A stretch of DNA of 64,000 nt from Closterium sp. NIES-65. Its lineage: Eukaryota > Streptophyta > Zygnematophyceae > Desmidiales > Closteriaceae. Positions 50,680 to 60,700 of this stretch are shown piece after piece; within the stretch, counting starts at the first letter, position 1, and each line of letters starts with the position of its first letter. The stretch covers positions 2,522,001 through 2,586,000 of the forward strand of contig CANXME010002149.1 in the NCBI GenBank assembly GCA_948144175.1, written 5' to 3'. Position numbers and translations under genes: made by a program. Below the pieces are notes generated by a model. The model was not told the DNA's origin, did not search any database, and saw only the letters and a list, made by a program, of their open reading frames with translations.

Positions 50680-51741
50680 CTGACCACCCCCAGAGCTGCT
50701 CCGCTGAGACGAGCCACCCCGACCCCCGCCGCTACCGCCACCCCCGCCTCCACCGCCACCCCCGTCTCCACCGCCACCGCCCCCACCGGCACCCTCACCC
50801 CCGCCTCCTCCGCTACCTCCTCCGCCGCCACCTCCGCCTCCACCACCTCCACTAGTACCTCCACTCCCGCCACCACCTCCACCGCCACCCCCACTCCCCC
50901 CGCCACCCCCACCTCCCCCGCCACCGCCCCCTCTAGCTCCACCCGCTCCCTTGCCCCCTTTGCCCTTGCCATTGCGGCGTCTACCGCTGGGGGCAGACGC
51001 CGCACCGACCGACTCAAAACCAGCGAGGTCGGCCGCAGCGGCAGAGGCGATAGAAGGCAGCAGGGGGGAAGGAGAACACCCCTCAAAAATGGGGGTGCGA
51101 GGGTCACCCCGAGAGGCCCCTACAGCGACGATGCTCTTCTCAGCCGCTAGCAGGGACTCCTCAAGGAGGTCGACAGTGAGGGTGGTGGGACAGACAGAGA
51201 GAAACTGGTCCCTAACTACACGAAGGGACTCAGGGAGACGAGTGACGAGAAAGTAGAGAGTGATGTACATGGGAGGAGGGTTTGCGGCGCGGAACTCAGC
51301 AGGAAGGGCAGCGCGGTAGCGAGCGTCACTAGCGCGGAGGTGGGTAACGAGGTCAGCAACAGTGGGAAAGGCAGCGAGGTCAGGGAAGAGAAACGGTAGC
51401 ATGAGGCGGCTAAGCGTAGCGGAGGAAGGGGAGGAGTAGCGTGCAACTACAGCGTCGTACAAGGCCTGAGCGGTCTTGCACTGACTAAAGTGGGCACGCT
51501 CGGAGGAAGGGAGGTGGCGACGCACAGCAAGACGTGCAGCAGCATCGCGGGTCGCCCACTTGGAGCGAACGGCGGGGTCAGCATCAGCAGGAGGGGCAGG
51601 GACAGCTCCAGAGACAAAGTCAAAGAGAGAGACCTCATCTATCGCATCACACAGTAAGTACAGCTGCAGGTCTTCAATCCAGACTGCAAAGTCAATGGCT
51701 CTACCCTCAGCGTCAAAAGCTAGGACAGTGGGGGTGGCCAT
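45820..51741 (-). pseudogene. Copia gag-pol, open except for one in-frame TAG
   Basis: ATG 51741 (MATPTVLAFDAEGRAIDF) to stop 45820, 1,973 codons in one frame. Gag is followed by a Gly-rich tract, a Gln-rich tract and the knuckle CPYVLRTGDRAGERC then GGTHTARRC. Protease: TFTLDSGASRSFFRD. Integrase: LSHETLLWHHRLGHPS zinc domain, LHMDVWGPA, then TAG at 49326-49324 where relatives have Arg (homologous context LQLRRSFRSD), then LHSDRGGEF and IAERRIG. A long linker contains GGAEP pentapeptides. Reverse transcriptase has YVDDLVFA; RNase H has CEAEIYAGAMAAQE and ends SEANTADVFTKAL. The stop separates integrase's first and second catalytic Asp. Confidence 0.93.
48430..48650 (+). repeat. 15-bp array AGCACCCCCAGGCTC in the integrase-RT linker
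   Basis: In-frame 15-bp units coding GGAEP on the minus strand, about 14 copies with AGP, AES or AEL variants. Because the unit is a multiple of three, copy-number change keeps pol open. Confidence 0.92.
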
Positions 51742-52653
51742 GACAGCAGCTGACAGTCTCACTGGGTAGGAAAAGTCGGGTAGGTCAGTGGCACTGTAAC
51801 ACAGCCCAGGAGCAGCAGTGGCCCCACAGGAGCAGGAGTGCGGCTCCACTGGCGGCTCGGGCGGCTCGGGCGGCTCGGGCGGCTCGGGCGGCTCGGGCGG
51901 CTCGCGCGGCTCGGGTGACGCAGGGGCTCACGGGCGGCGCGGGCGGCTGCACGGGCGGCTCACGGGCGGCTGGGGCTGCTCACGGGCGGCACGGTGGGCG
52001 GCTGCACGGTGGCGCGGCGGGCTGCCGCACGGGCGGCGGGGCCGACGGTGGGCCGTAGCGGGGCTGTAGCGGGGCCGGCGGCGGGCTGTAGCGGGGCTGT
52101 AGCGAGGCTGCAGCGGGGCCGACGGCGGGCTGTAGCGGGGCCGGCGGCGGGCTGTAGTGGGGCCGACGGCGGGCTGTAGCGGGACCGGCGGTGGGCTGTA
52201 GCGGGGCCGGCAGCGGGCTGTAGTGGGGCCGACGGCGGGCTGTAGCGGGGCCGACGGCGGGCTATAGCGGGGCCGACGGCGGGCTGGAGCGGGGCCTACG
52301 GCGGGCCGACGGGGTCTAGGCGGGGCCAACGAGGGGCCGTAGCGGGGCCTAGGCGGGCCGACGGGGCCTAAGCGGGGCCGACGCGGGGCCGTAGCGGGGC
52401 CTAAGCGGGGCCGACGAGGCCTAAGCGGGGCCGACAGGGCCTAAGTGGGGCCGACGAGGCCTAAGCGGGGCCGACTAGGGGCCTAAGCGGGGCCGACGAG
52501 GGGCCTAAGCGGGGCCGACGAGGGGCCTAAGCGGGGCCGACGAGGGGCCTAAGCGAGAGCACGGCAGTAAGGGCGACACGGAGGGTCGCTAAAAAAAAAC
52601 GCGCGCCTCGGGGCGCGCTTCGGTGGGCCCTAGGAACAGTCCCTAGGAAGGGA
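51742..52653 (-). repeat. GC-rich leader with tandem arrays
   Basis: About 51853-51920 repeats GGGCGGCTC; about 52020-52300 repeats GCGGGGCCGACGGCGGGCTGTA; 52330-52560 repeats GCGGGGCCGACGAGGGGCCTAA. Located between primer site and gag. Confidence 0.9.
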
Positions 52654-52668
52654 CCTGCTCTGATTCCA
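52654..52668 (-). other. Primer binding site
   Basis: Minus strand TGGAATCAGAGCAGG, next to the 5' LTR. The element at 52824 has the same variant. Confidence 0.85.
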
Positions 52669-52800
52669 TGAGAAGATATGAACGAGAATGGAATGACTAT
52701 GAACGAAGTGAGTACAAATAGGAAACCCTAATTTGGGTTGTACCCCCTATGGGATACCCCACTATAGCCTACAGAAACAAGTAAGCTATATGTTCTGACA
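52669..52800 (-). repeat. 5' LTR, 132 bp
   Basis: Identical on reading to 45475-45606. Confidence 0.95.
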
Positions 52801-52823
52801 CAAAATTCCTCGCCAATGGCGAA

Positions 52824-52954
52824 TGTCAGAACATTATAGCTTATGCTTTTGTGTAGGCTATAGTGGGGTATCCCATAGGGGGTACAACCCAATTAGTGTT
52901 AGTACTTGTACCCACTTCATTCATAGTTCATCCATTCGCGTTCACTCTTTCACA
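52824..52954 (+). repeat. 5' LTR, 131 bp
   Basis: TGTCAGAACATTATAGC to CACTCTTTCACA. Confidence 0.94.
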
Positions 52955-52969
52955 TGGAATCAGAGCAGG
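52955..52969 (+). other. Primer binding site
   Basis: TGGAATCAGAGCAGG abutting the LTR. Confidence 0.85.
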
Positions 52970-53044
52970 TCCCCTCCTAGGGACTGTTCCCAGGGCCCAC
53001 CGAAGCGCGCCCCGAGGCGCGCGTTCCTTTTTTTTAGCGACGCT

Positions 53045-53960
53045 CCGTGTCGCCCGTAGCGGCCCGTTACGCCGCCCTTACCTACGCGGCCCCGCCGCCC
53101 TTACCTACGCCGCCCCGCCGCCCTTACCTACGCGGCCCCGCCGCCTTCACCTGCGCGGCCCCGCCGCTCTTACCTACGCGGCCCCGCCGCCCTTACCTAC
53201 GCGGCCCCGCCGCCCTTACGTCGCGGCCCCGCCACCCTCACGTCGCGGCCCCGCCGCCCTCACGTCGCGGCCCCGCCGCCCTCACGTCGCGGCCCCGCCG
53301 CCCTCACGTCGCGGCCCCGCCGCCTCACCTTCGCGGCCTCGCCGCCCTCACCTTCGCGGCCCTGCCGCCCTCACCTTCGCGGCCCCGCCGCCCTTACCTA
53401 CGCGGCCCCGCCGCCCTTACCTACGCGGCCCTGCCGCCCTTACCTACGCGGCCCCGCCGCCCTTACGTCGCGGCCCCGCCGCCCTCACGTAGCGGCCCCG
53501 CCGCCTCACCTTCGCGGCCCCGCCGCCCTCACCTACGCGGCCCCGCCGCCCTCACCTTCGCGGCCTAGCCGCCCGTGCCTACGCGGCCCTGCCGCCTTCT
53601 CCTACGCGGCCCCGCCGCCCTCACGTCACGGCCCCGCCGCCCACACCTTCACGACCCCGCCGCCCACACCTTCGCGGCCCCGCCGCCCTCACGTCCTGCC
53701 GAGCCGCCCGAGCAGCCGCCCGCCAAGCCGCCCGGTACCGGAGCAGCCGAGCCGCCCAGCAGCAGCCGCCGGGCCGCCTGGCCGCCGAGCCGCAGTTCAG
53801 CCGAGCCGCCCAGCAGCCGCCGCCGAGCCGCCGGGCCGCCGAGCCGCAGTACAGCCGAGCCGCCCAGCAGCCGCCGCCGAGCCGCCGGGCCGCCGAGCCG
53901 CAGTACCGCCGAGCCGCCCCGCAGTCGAGCCGCACTACTGCTGAGCCGCCCGACCTGCCC
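53045..53960 (+). repeat. GC-rich leader arrays
   Basis: About 53045-53700 repeats a 20-23-bp unit, CGCGGCCCCGCCGCCCTTAC with TA, GT or CT tails. About 53700-53960 repeats GAGCCGCCGGGCCGCC and GAGCCGCAGTACAGCC units. Not coding despite open frames. Confidence 0.92.
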
Positions 53961-54030
53961 TGTCTGGTGAGCACAGCCCCACTGCTACTGCGTGCCCTTC
54001 CCCCACTGCTTGTACTGCTAGTCTGTCGTC

Positions 54031-54692
54031 ATGGCTACCCCTAGTGTCCTCGCTTTTGACGCTGAGGGTCGAGCCATTGACTTTGAGGTCTGGGTCGACG
54101 ACCTGCAGCTGTTTTTACAGTGCGATAGGGCGGACGGTCTTTCTCTCTTTGACCTCACCTCTGGCGCCTCCCCTGCTCCTACTGCTGATGCTGACCCCAC
54201 TGTTCGCTCTCAGTGGGCCACCCGCGATGCTGCTGCACGTCTTGCTGTGCGTCGCCACCTGCCTACCACTGAGCGCGCGCACTTTAGTCAGTACAAGAGT
54301 GCTCAGACCTTGTACGACGCTGTAGTTGCGCGCTACTCTTCCCCTGCCACTGCTGCACTGAGCCGCCTCATGCTACCGTACCTCTTTCCTGACCTTACTG
54401 CCTTTCCTACAGTCGCTGACCTCATCACGCACCTCTGCACTTCTGACACTCGCTACCGCGCCGCACTTCCTGCTGAGTTCTGCGCCAAGAACCCCCCCCC
54501 CCATGTACATCGCTCTCTATTACATAGTCACTCGCCAAGAACTCCCTCAGGGACCACTTCCTCTCAGTCTGTCCCACCACCCTCACTGTCGACCTCCTCG
54601 AGACGGCCCTCCTAGCGGCGGAGAAGAGCATAGTCGCTGTAGGAGCCTCTCGTGGTGACCCGCGCACCCCCATCTTTGAGGGGTGTTCTCCT
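54031..54692 (+). pseudogene. Copia gag, 5' part, frameshifted
   Basis: ATG 54031 (MATPSVLAFDAEGRAIDFEV). Reads well to CAKNPPP, where 11 C at about 54492-54502 replace the run that keeps frame in the 56019 copy. A short deletion follows in the block equivalent to TRLP.SLR.VRD. The sequence resumes in another frame to GDPRTPIFEGCSP, where the nested element begins. Gag function is lost. Confidence 0.9.
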
Positions 54693-54823
54693 TGTCAGAA
54701 CATTATAGCTTATGCTTTTGTGTAGGCTGTAGTGGGGTATCCCATAGGGGGTACAACCCAATTAGGGTTAGTACTTGTACCCACTTCACTCATAGTTCAT
54801 TCATTCTCGTTCTATTCTTCTCA
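54693..54823 (+). repeat. 5' LTR of nested element
   Basis: TGTCAGAACATTATAGC to TATTCTTCTCA; followed by TGGTATCGAGCAGG (54824-54837), a primer site lacking one A of the usual TGGTATCAGAGC. Confidence 0.93.
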
Positions 54824-54959
54824 TGGTATCGAGCAGGTTCCCCTGTGGGAACTGCGCCTAGGGCCCACCACTCGATTTTTTTTTTTCCTGCCCGAAGCGC
54901 ACTCATCCCGAGTCGCGCCTCGGGCCATTCTCTTACCGAGCCGCCCTAGCGGCCGACCC

Positions 54960-55940
54960 TACGATCGCGGCCCCGCCGCCCCTTGATCGCGGCCCCGTCG
55001 CCCTTACCTCGCGGCCCCGCCGCCCTTACATCGCGGCCCCGCCGCACCTGCTCTCGCGGCCCCGCCGCCCTTTGATCGCGGCCCCGCCGCCCCTGCTCTC
55101 GCGGCCCCGCCGCCCTTACCTCGCGGCCCCGTCGCCCTGCTGTCGCGGCCTCGCCGCCCTTACGTCGCGGCCCCGCCGCCCTTACATCGCGGACCCGCCG
55201 CCCTGCTCTCGCGGCCCCGCCGCCCTTTGATCGCGGCCCCGCCGCCCCTGCTCTCGCGGCCTCGCCGCCCCTACCTCGCGGCCCCGTCGCCCTGCTGTCG
55301 CGGCCCCGCCGCCCTTACGTCGCGGCCCCGCCGCCCTTCCATCGCGGCCCCGCCGCCCCTGCTCTCGCGGCCCCGCCGCCCTTACGTCGCGGCCCCGCCG
55401 CCCTTACATCGCGGCACCGCCGCCCTTTGATCGCGGCCCCGTCGCCCTGCGGTCGCGGCCCCGCCGCCCATACATCGCGGCCCCGTCGCTCTACTCTTGC
55501 GGCCCCGCCGCCCTCCTATCGCGGCCTCGCCGCCCTCTCCTACGCGGCCTCGCCGCCCTCTCCTACGCGGCCCCGCCCCCCTCACCAACGCGGCCCCGCC
55601 GCCTTCACCTGAGCGGCCCCTGCCGCCTTCACCTACGCGGCCTCGCCGCCCTCACCTACGCGGCCCCGCCGCCCACGCAGCCGACCGCCACGCCGCCCGG
55701 TACCGGTGCAGCCGAGTTTCCCAGCAGCAGCCGCCGCACCGCCGGACCACCGAGCCGCAGTGCAACCGAGCCGCCCCGCCCCCGAGCCGCCCTGCACCCG
55801 AGCCGCCCGGCAGCCGAGCCGCCCCGCCCCCGAGCCGCCCTGCACCCGAGCCGCCCGGCACCCGAGCCGCCCTGCCGCCGAGCCGCCCGGGAGCCGAGCC
55901 GCCCAGCAGCCGAGCCGCCGAGTCGCCGAGCCGCCCGACC
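54960..55940 (+). repeat. GC-rich leader arrays of nested element
   Basis: About 54960-55680 repeats TCGCGGCCCCGCCGCCCTTA with GATCGC, CTGCTC or ACATCG variants, about 20-23 bp per unit. About 55730-55930 repeats GAGCCGCCCGGCACCC and relatives. Confidence 0.92.
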
Positions 55941-56018
55941 TGCCCTGCCCGGTGAGCACCGTACCGCTGTCACTGCGTGCCCTTCCCCTACTGCTTGCAC
56001 TGCTCCACTGTCGTCGTC

Positions 56019-57362
56019 ATGGCTACCCCTAGTGTCCTCACTTTTGACGCTGAGGGTCGAGCCATTGACTTTGAGGTCTGGGTCGACGACCTGCAGCTGT
56101 TCTTACAGTGCGATAGGGCAGACGGCCTTTCCCTCTTTGACCTCACCTCTGGCGCCTCTCCTGCCCCTGCTGCTGATGCTGACCCCACTGTTCGCTCTCA
56201 GTGGGCCACCCGCGATGCTGCTGCACGTCTTGCTGTGCGTCGCCACTTGCCCACCACTGAGCGCGCGCCCTTTAGTCAGTACAAGAGTGCTCAGACCTTG
56301 TACGACGCTGTAGTTGCGCGCTACTCTTCCCCTGCCACTGCTGCACTGAGCCGTCTCATGCTACCGTACCTCTTTCCTGATCTCACCGCCTTTCCCACTG
56401 TCGCTGACCTCATTACGCACCTCCGCACTAGTGACACTCGCTACCGCGCCGCCCTTCCTGCTGAGTTCTGCGCTAAGAACCCCCCCCCAATGTACATCAC
56501 TCTCTACTACATAGTCACACGCCGCACCATTACCTTGACTCAGTCACACATGGTGCAGCAAGTCCTTCAGCGCTTCGGCTTCACGTACTCCTCGCCTCAG
56601 GCCACTCCTCTGTCTACTCGCCACTCGCTCTCAGCTCTGCCTTCGGATGAGTCCGTAGAGTCGAGTGGCCCGTACCCAGAGCTTGTTGGCTGCCTCATGT
56701 ACTTGATGACCTGCACACGACCTGACCTTGCATACCCTCTTAGCATCTTTGCACGCTATGTTGCTCCTGGGAGACACCGACCAGAGCACATGGCTGCAGC
56801 GAAGAGGGTGTTGCGCTACTTGTGCAGTACGTCGGGCATGGGGCTAGTGCTTGGAGGGCGGAGTCCAGTGGTCCTCACTGGGCACGCGGACGCTTCTTGG
56901 GCTGACGACCAGGCTACGCAGCGGTCGTCGCAGGGTTACACCTTCAGTCTTGGTTCCGGCTCTGTTTCGTGGCGGGCTACTCGCTCGTCTTCTGTTCTCG
57001 GCTCCAGTTGTGAGGCTGAGATCTACGCCGGGGCCATGGCTGCTCGGGAACTTCGCTGGCTCACCTACCTGCTGACTGACCTTGGAGAGCCGCCTCGTTC
57101 TCCTCCAGTGCTGTACGTAGACAACAAGGCCATGCTGGCCTTGTGTCGAGAGCAGCGCCTGGAGCACAGAACGAAGCACATTGCTCTCCGCTACTTTCTT
57201 GCTCGTGAGCTGCAGCAGCGTGGTCAGTTGCGACTTGCGTACGTGGCCTCTGAGGCCAACACTGCTGATGTTTTCACCAAGGCACTTCCGCCTTGTGATC
57301 ATCAGCGCTTCTGCACTCAGCTGGGACTTGTACCTGTCTTACCTCACTTGCTCACCTCTTGA
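56019..57362 (+). CDS. Chimeric Gag-RNase H protein from an internal deletion
   Basis: 447 residues, no stop. Residues 1-165 are the N-terminal half of Gag (MATPSVLTFDAEG to PPPMYITLYYIVTR). The frame then passes directly into the last part of reverse transcriptase (RTITLTQSHMVQQVLQRFGF) and a complete Copia RNase H: LTGHADASWADD, SSCEAEIYAGAMAAREL, YVDNKAMLALCREQ and SEANTADVFTKALPP. The fusion point is near 56524. Asp and Glu of the RNase H active site are visible. Protease, integrase, YVDD and the zinc knuckle are absent. It could make a particle-associating protein with an RNase H domain, or be a neutral deletion whose frame survived by chance. Confidence 0.9.
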   Translation: MATPSVLTFDAEGRAIDFEVWVDDLQLFLQCDRADGLSLFDLTSGASPAPAADADPTVRSQWATRDAAARLAVRRHLPTTERAPFSQYKSAQTLYDAVVARYSSPATAALSRLMLPYLFPDLTAFPTVADLITHLRTSDTRYRAALPAEFCAKNPPPMYITLYYIVTRRTITLTQSHMVQQVLQRFGFTYSSPQATPLSTRHSLSALPSDESVESSGPYPELVGCLMYLMTCTRPDLAYPLSIFARYVAPGRHRPEHMAAAKRVLRYLCSTSGMGLVLGGRSPVVLTGHADASWADDQATQRSSQGYTFSLGSGSVSWRATRSSSVLGSSCEAEIYAGAMAARELRWLTYLLTDLGEPPRSPPVLYVDNKAMLALCREQRLEHRTKHIALRYFLARELQQRGQLRLAYVASEANTADVFTKALPPCDHQRFCTQLGLVPVLPHLLTS

Positions 57363-57576
57363 TCTTACTTGTACTCTTGCACATATATTTATACCTGCTC
57401 TTGCTTGTTTAGTGTTATATATATATGTGCACTCCTGCATGTGAACTGGCCTTGTGGCCTTGACCTTATGCTCAGACTGTGTGGTGACGTTGTGATCCAC
57501 CCTGAGCTTGCTTTGCTTTGCTTTGCTTGACTGGTCTTGTGACCCCTTGTTCTCCCCCACTTTGCCTATGGGGGTG

Positions 57577-57707
57577 TGTCAGAACATAATAGCTTATGCT
57601 TTTGTGTAGGCTATAGTGGGGTATCCCATAGGGGGTACAACCCAATTAGGGTTAGTACTTGTACCCACTTCACTCATAGTTCATTCATTCTCGTTCTATT
57701 CTTCTCA
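57577..57707 (+). repeat. 3' LTR of nested element
   Basis: Preceded by purine tract CTATGGGGGTG (57566-57576); followed by CTCCT. Confidence 0.94.
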
Positions 57708-60700
57708 CTCCTTCCCCCCTGCTGCCCTCTGTTGCCTCTGCTGCTGCTGCCGACCTGCTTGGTCTTGAGTCGGTCAGCGCGGCGTCTGCCCCTAGCGGGA
57801 GACGCCGCCCTGGCAAGGGCAAGTGGGGCAAGGGCGCGGGTGGAGCTGGCGGGGGCGGTGGAGGTGGCAGTGGCGGTGGCGGAGGGAGTGGGGGTGGCGG
57901 TGGGAGTGGTGGTGGGAGTGGTGGTGGTGGTGGCGGCAGCGGAGGCGGCGGCGGTGGCGGCGGCGGCGGTGGGAGCGGAGGCGGCGGTGGTGGCGGAGGT
58001 GGAGGCGGCGGTGGCGGAGGAGGTGGAGCCGGTCGGGGTAGTGCCCCGCAGCGGAGCGGCTCTGGTGGTGGTCAGCGCCAGCAGCAGCAGCACCAGCAGC
58101 GTTCTCGGGACATCCCCCCGCCTCACCAGCTCCGTGAGTGGTACACGCAACGTCAGCGTGGTGGGGGTCTTGGCCCGTGCACCTACGTTCTTCGTTCCGG
58201 CGACCGCGCGGGTGAGCAGTGTGGGGGTGCCCACTCCACCCAGCGCTGCTTTGGCCGCCTGACGGACGCTTGGCGTCAACAGTTCCCCGAGGCTAGTAAG
58301 ATTCCCCGCTGGGGAGAGCTGTCTAGGGCTGGCGTAGCGATCTTTGATCTTGACTTTGATGCTATCCTTGCTGCCAGGTATGTTGTGACTATTAGTGATG
58401 AGGGTGACTGTTACCGGTGTTTCCCGCCCGACCTGGGCATTGGTACTGCTGCGCTAGGTGCTTGTGAGGCTACTGCTCTAGGTGCCAGTGCGTCTGCACT
58501 CTCAGGTACTGGTGAGGCTGCGCTCTCAGGTACTGCGTCGGCTTCGGCCTCCCTCACCTTCACACTTGACTCAGCGGCTTCTCGCTCCTTCTTTCGAGAC
58601 CGCACCACACTCACGCCGCTTGGTCGGCCGATTGCAGTCTCCCTGGCTGATCCCTCTGGGGGTCCTGTCCTCGCTCACTTCTCCACTGTCCTCCCGTGTC
58701 CGGCTGCCCCCTCGGGCACCCTATCGGGTCGGTACCTCCCCTCGTTCTTGACGAACTTGGTGAGTGGTGCTGACCTGCAGGATGCGGGGGCTCACCAGTT
58801 TACTCCTGCGAGTCAGCGGGGGACCCACTGCTCGGACGCCCGCACAGGCCGACACCTAGCCACGTTTTCGCGTCGGCCCGGGTCGAGTCTCTACACCCTG
58901 ACCACTGAGTCTCCTCCAGTCCCTGCGTCTGGCCAGGTAGCTGCGTCGGGTGAGGTGTTTGCTGCAGCGTCCAGGTCTGGTCCTGAGTCTGCCCCCTGCT
59001 CGTGTCGCCTCCTGTCTCACGAGACTCTCTTGTGGCACCACCGTCTTGGCCACCCGTCCTTGCCTCGTCTTCGGGGCATGGCTTCCCGTGTCCTTGTCTC
59101 TGGTCTCCCCCGGTCTCTCCCCCCCCTACCTTCGGGGCCAGGACCTTCCTGTGTCCCCTGTGTCGAGGGGCGGCTCCGGGCTGCCCCTCACTCCTCCCAT
59201 TTTCCCCTGACAGAGGCTCCTCTGCAGACGCTTCACATGGACGTGTGGGGCCCGGCCCGCGTCCGTGGACAGGGTCACGAGCGCTACTTCCTGCTGGTGG
59301 TTGACGACTACTCGCGTTACACCACGGTCTTCCCCTTGCGCAGCAAGGGTGATGTCACTGGGGTGTTGATCGACTGGATCCGCGCAGCTCGTCTCCAGCT
59401 CAGGAGGAGCTTCCGCTCGGACTTTCCTGTTCTGCGTCTGCACTCTGACCGAGGCGGAGAGTTCTCCTCTGGCCTTCTGCGAGCCTACTGTCGTGCACGA
59501 GGCATCCGCCAGACCTTCACGCTTATGGACTCTCAACAGCAAAATGGGATTGCTGAGCGCCGCATTTGCATGGTCATGGACGTCGCTCGTACGTCCATGA
59601 TGCATGCGGCTGCCCCCCATTTTCTGTGGCCGTTTGCGGTTCAGTACGCGGCGCATCAGCTCAACCTTCACCCCAGGGTCTCCCGGCCGGAGACCTCCCC
59701 AGCTCTGCTGTGGACGGGGAAGGTCGGCGATGCGTCTGCGTTCCGTGTCTGGGGATCTCGGGCGTTTGTCCGCGACTTGTCTGCGGACAAGCTGTCCCCT
59801 CGTACTGCTCCCTGTGTCTGAGGGTGCTGCCTCTGGGGGTTCTGAGCCTGAGGGTGCTGCCTCTGGGGGTTCTGAGCCTGGGGGTGCTGAGCCTGGGGGT
59901 GCTGCGCGCGGGGGTGCTGAGCCTGGGGGTGCTGCGTCTGGAGCTGCTGAGCCTGGAGGTGTGGAGCCTGCGGCCACTGGACCTCCCCTTGTGGCGTCTG
60001 GCGGTGCTGGGCCTGGAGGTTCTCTGGGTGTTTCGTCTCGGCGGGAGCCACTCTCTCCACAGGAGCTGCGTGAGTGGTTTGCTCGCCGCTGGAGGCGTAC
60101 TGCTAGAGCTGGCGCTTCTTCGAAGGCTGAGGGTGCTGGTGCCGTTGGTCCCGGAGCTGCTGGGTCTGCGGGTCCGCCTGGTGCTGGAGCTGCTGATGGT
60201 GTTGGTTCTGAGACTACTACTGTCAGTCCTGGTGGTGGTCGTGCTGCGGGTGCTGCTGGTGCTGCCGGAGGTGCTGAGGGTGCTGGTGCTGTCCCTGTTG
60301 TGTCTGATGCTGCCGCGCGGCCTCGGCCGTACTTCGTTCCGCTCCTTCAGCAGGTTCTTGGTCCTTCTCCTCCTGTAGAGTGTCCACCGCCTGTCCTGTC
60401 ACAGTCACAGTTAGAGCCTCCCTCCCCACTGCCTGCTCCCTCTCCTTACAGTGGTCCTACTGGAGGTCTTACTGAGCGTCGTGACCCTGCGTCTCGACCC
60501 GCATCGCCTGTCCGTACTGCTCGCACTAGTGGTCGTGGTTCGCGTCAGCGTCCTCCTCCTGTCCCTGGCACGCACCGGATGTCTCTGCGTCCCTCCACTG
60601 CTCCTCTGCGTGCCCCTTTGCCTTCTCCTCCTGAGTCCTCTCTTCCTGCGCTTGCCGACTCGGCGTCGGACTCCCTTCGTGCTGCCAGTCCTACTGTCAC

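Larger units (their letters stand above)
45475..52800 (-). mobile_element. Full-length Copia retrotransposon, identical LTRs
   Basis: 7,326 bp. The 132-bp LTRs 45475-45606 and 52669-52800 read as identical. The perfect target duplication CAAAA is at 45470-45474 and 52801-52805. The order on the minus strand is LTR, primer site, repeat-rich leader, gag-pol, 3' UTR, purine tract, LTR. Recent insertion, with a single coding lesion noticed. Confidence 0.96.
54693..57707 (+). mobile_element. Nested internally deleted Copia, 3,015 bp
   Basis: LTRs 54693-54823 and 57577-57707 (131 bp) differ at two positions. Target duplication CTCCT is at 54688-54692 and 57708-57712. It sits in the gag of the 52824-62917 element in the same orientation. 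Everything from mid-gag to the end of reverse transcriptase is deleted, leaving one in-frame fusion gene, a leader and the 3' UTR. It keeps primer site, purine tract and LTRs, so it could be mobilised in trans. Confidence 0.95.

Noticed and set aside
52863-53970. Long Pro/Ala/Arg frames in the 52824 element
   Set aside because: Leader repeat translation, upstream of the true gag ATG at 54031.
57576-58279. Frames opposite or offset to the Gly-rich gag tract
   Set aside because: Shadows of the gag frame that leads into the zinc knuckle.
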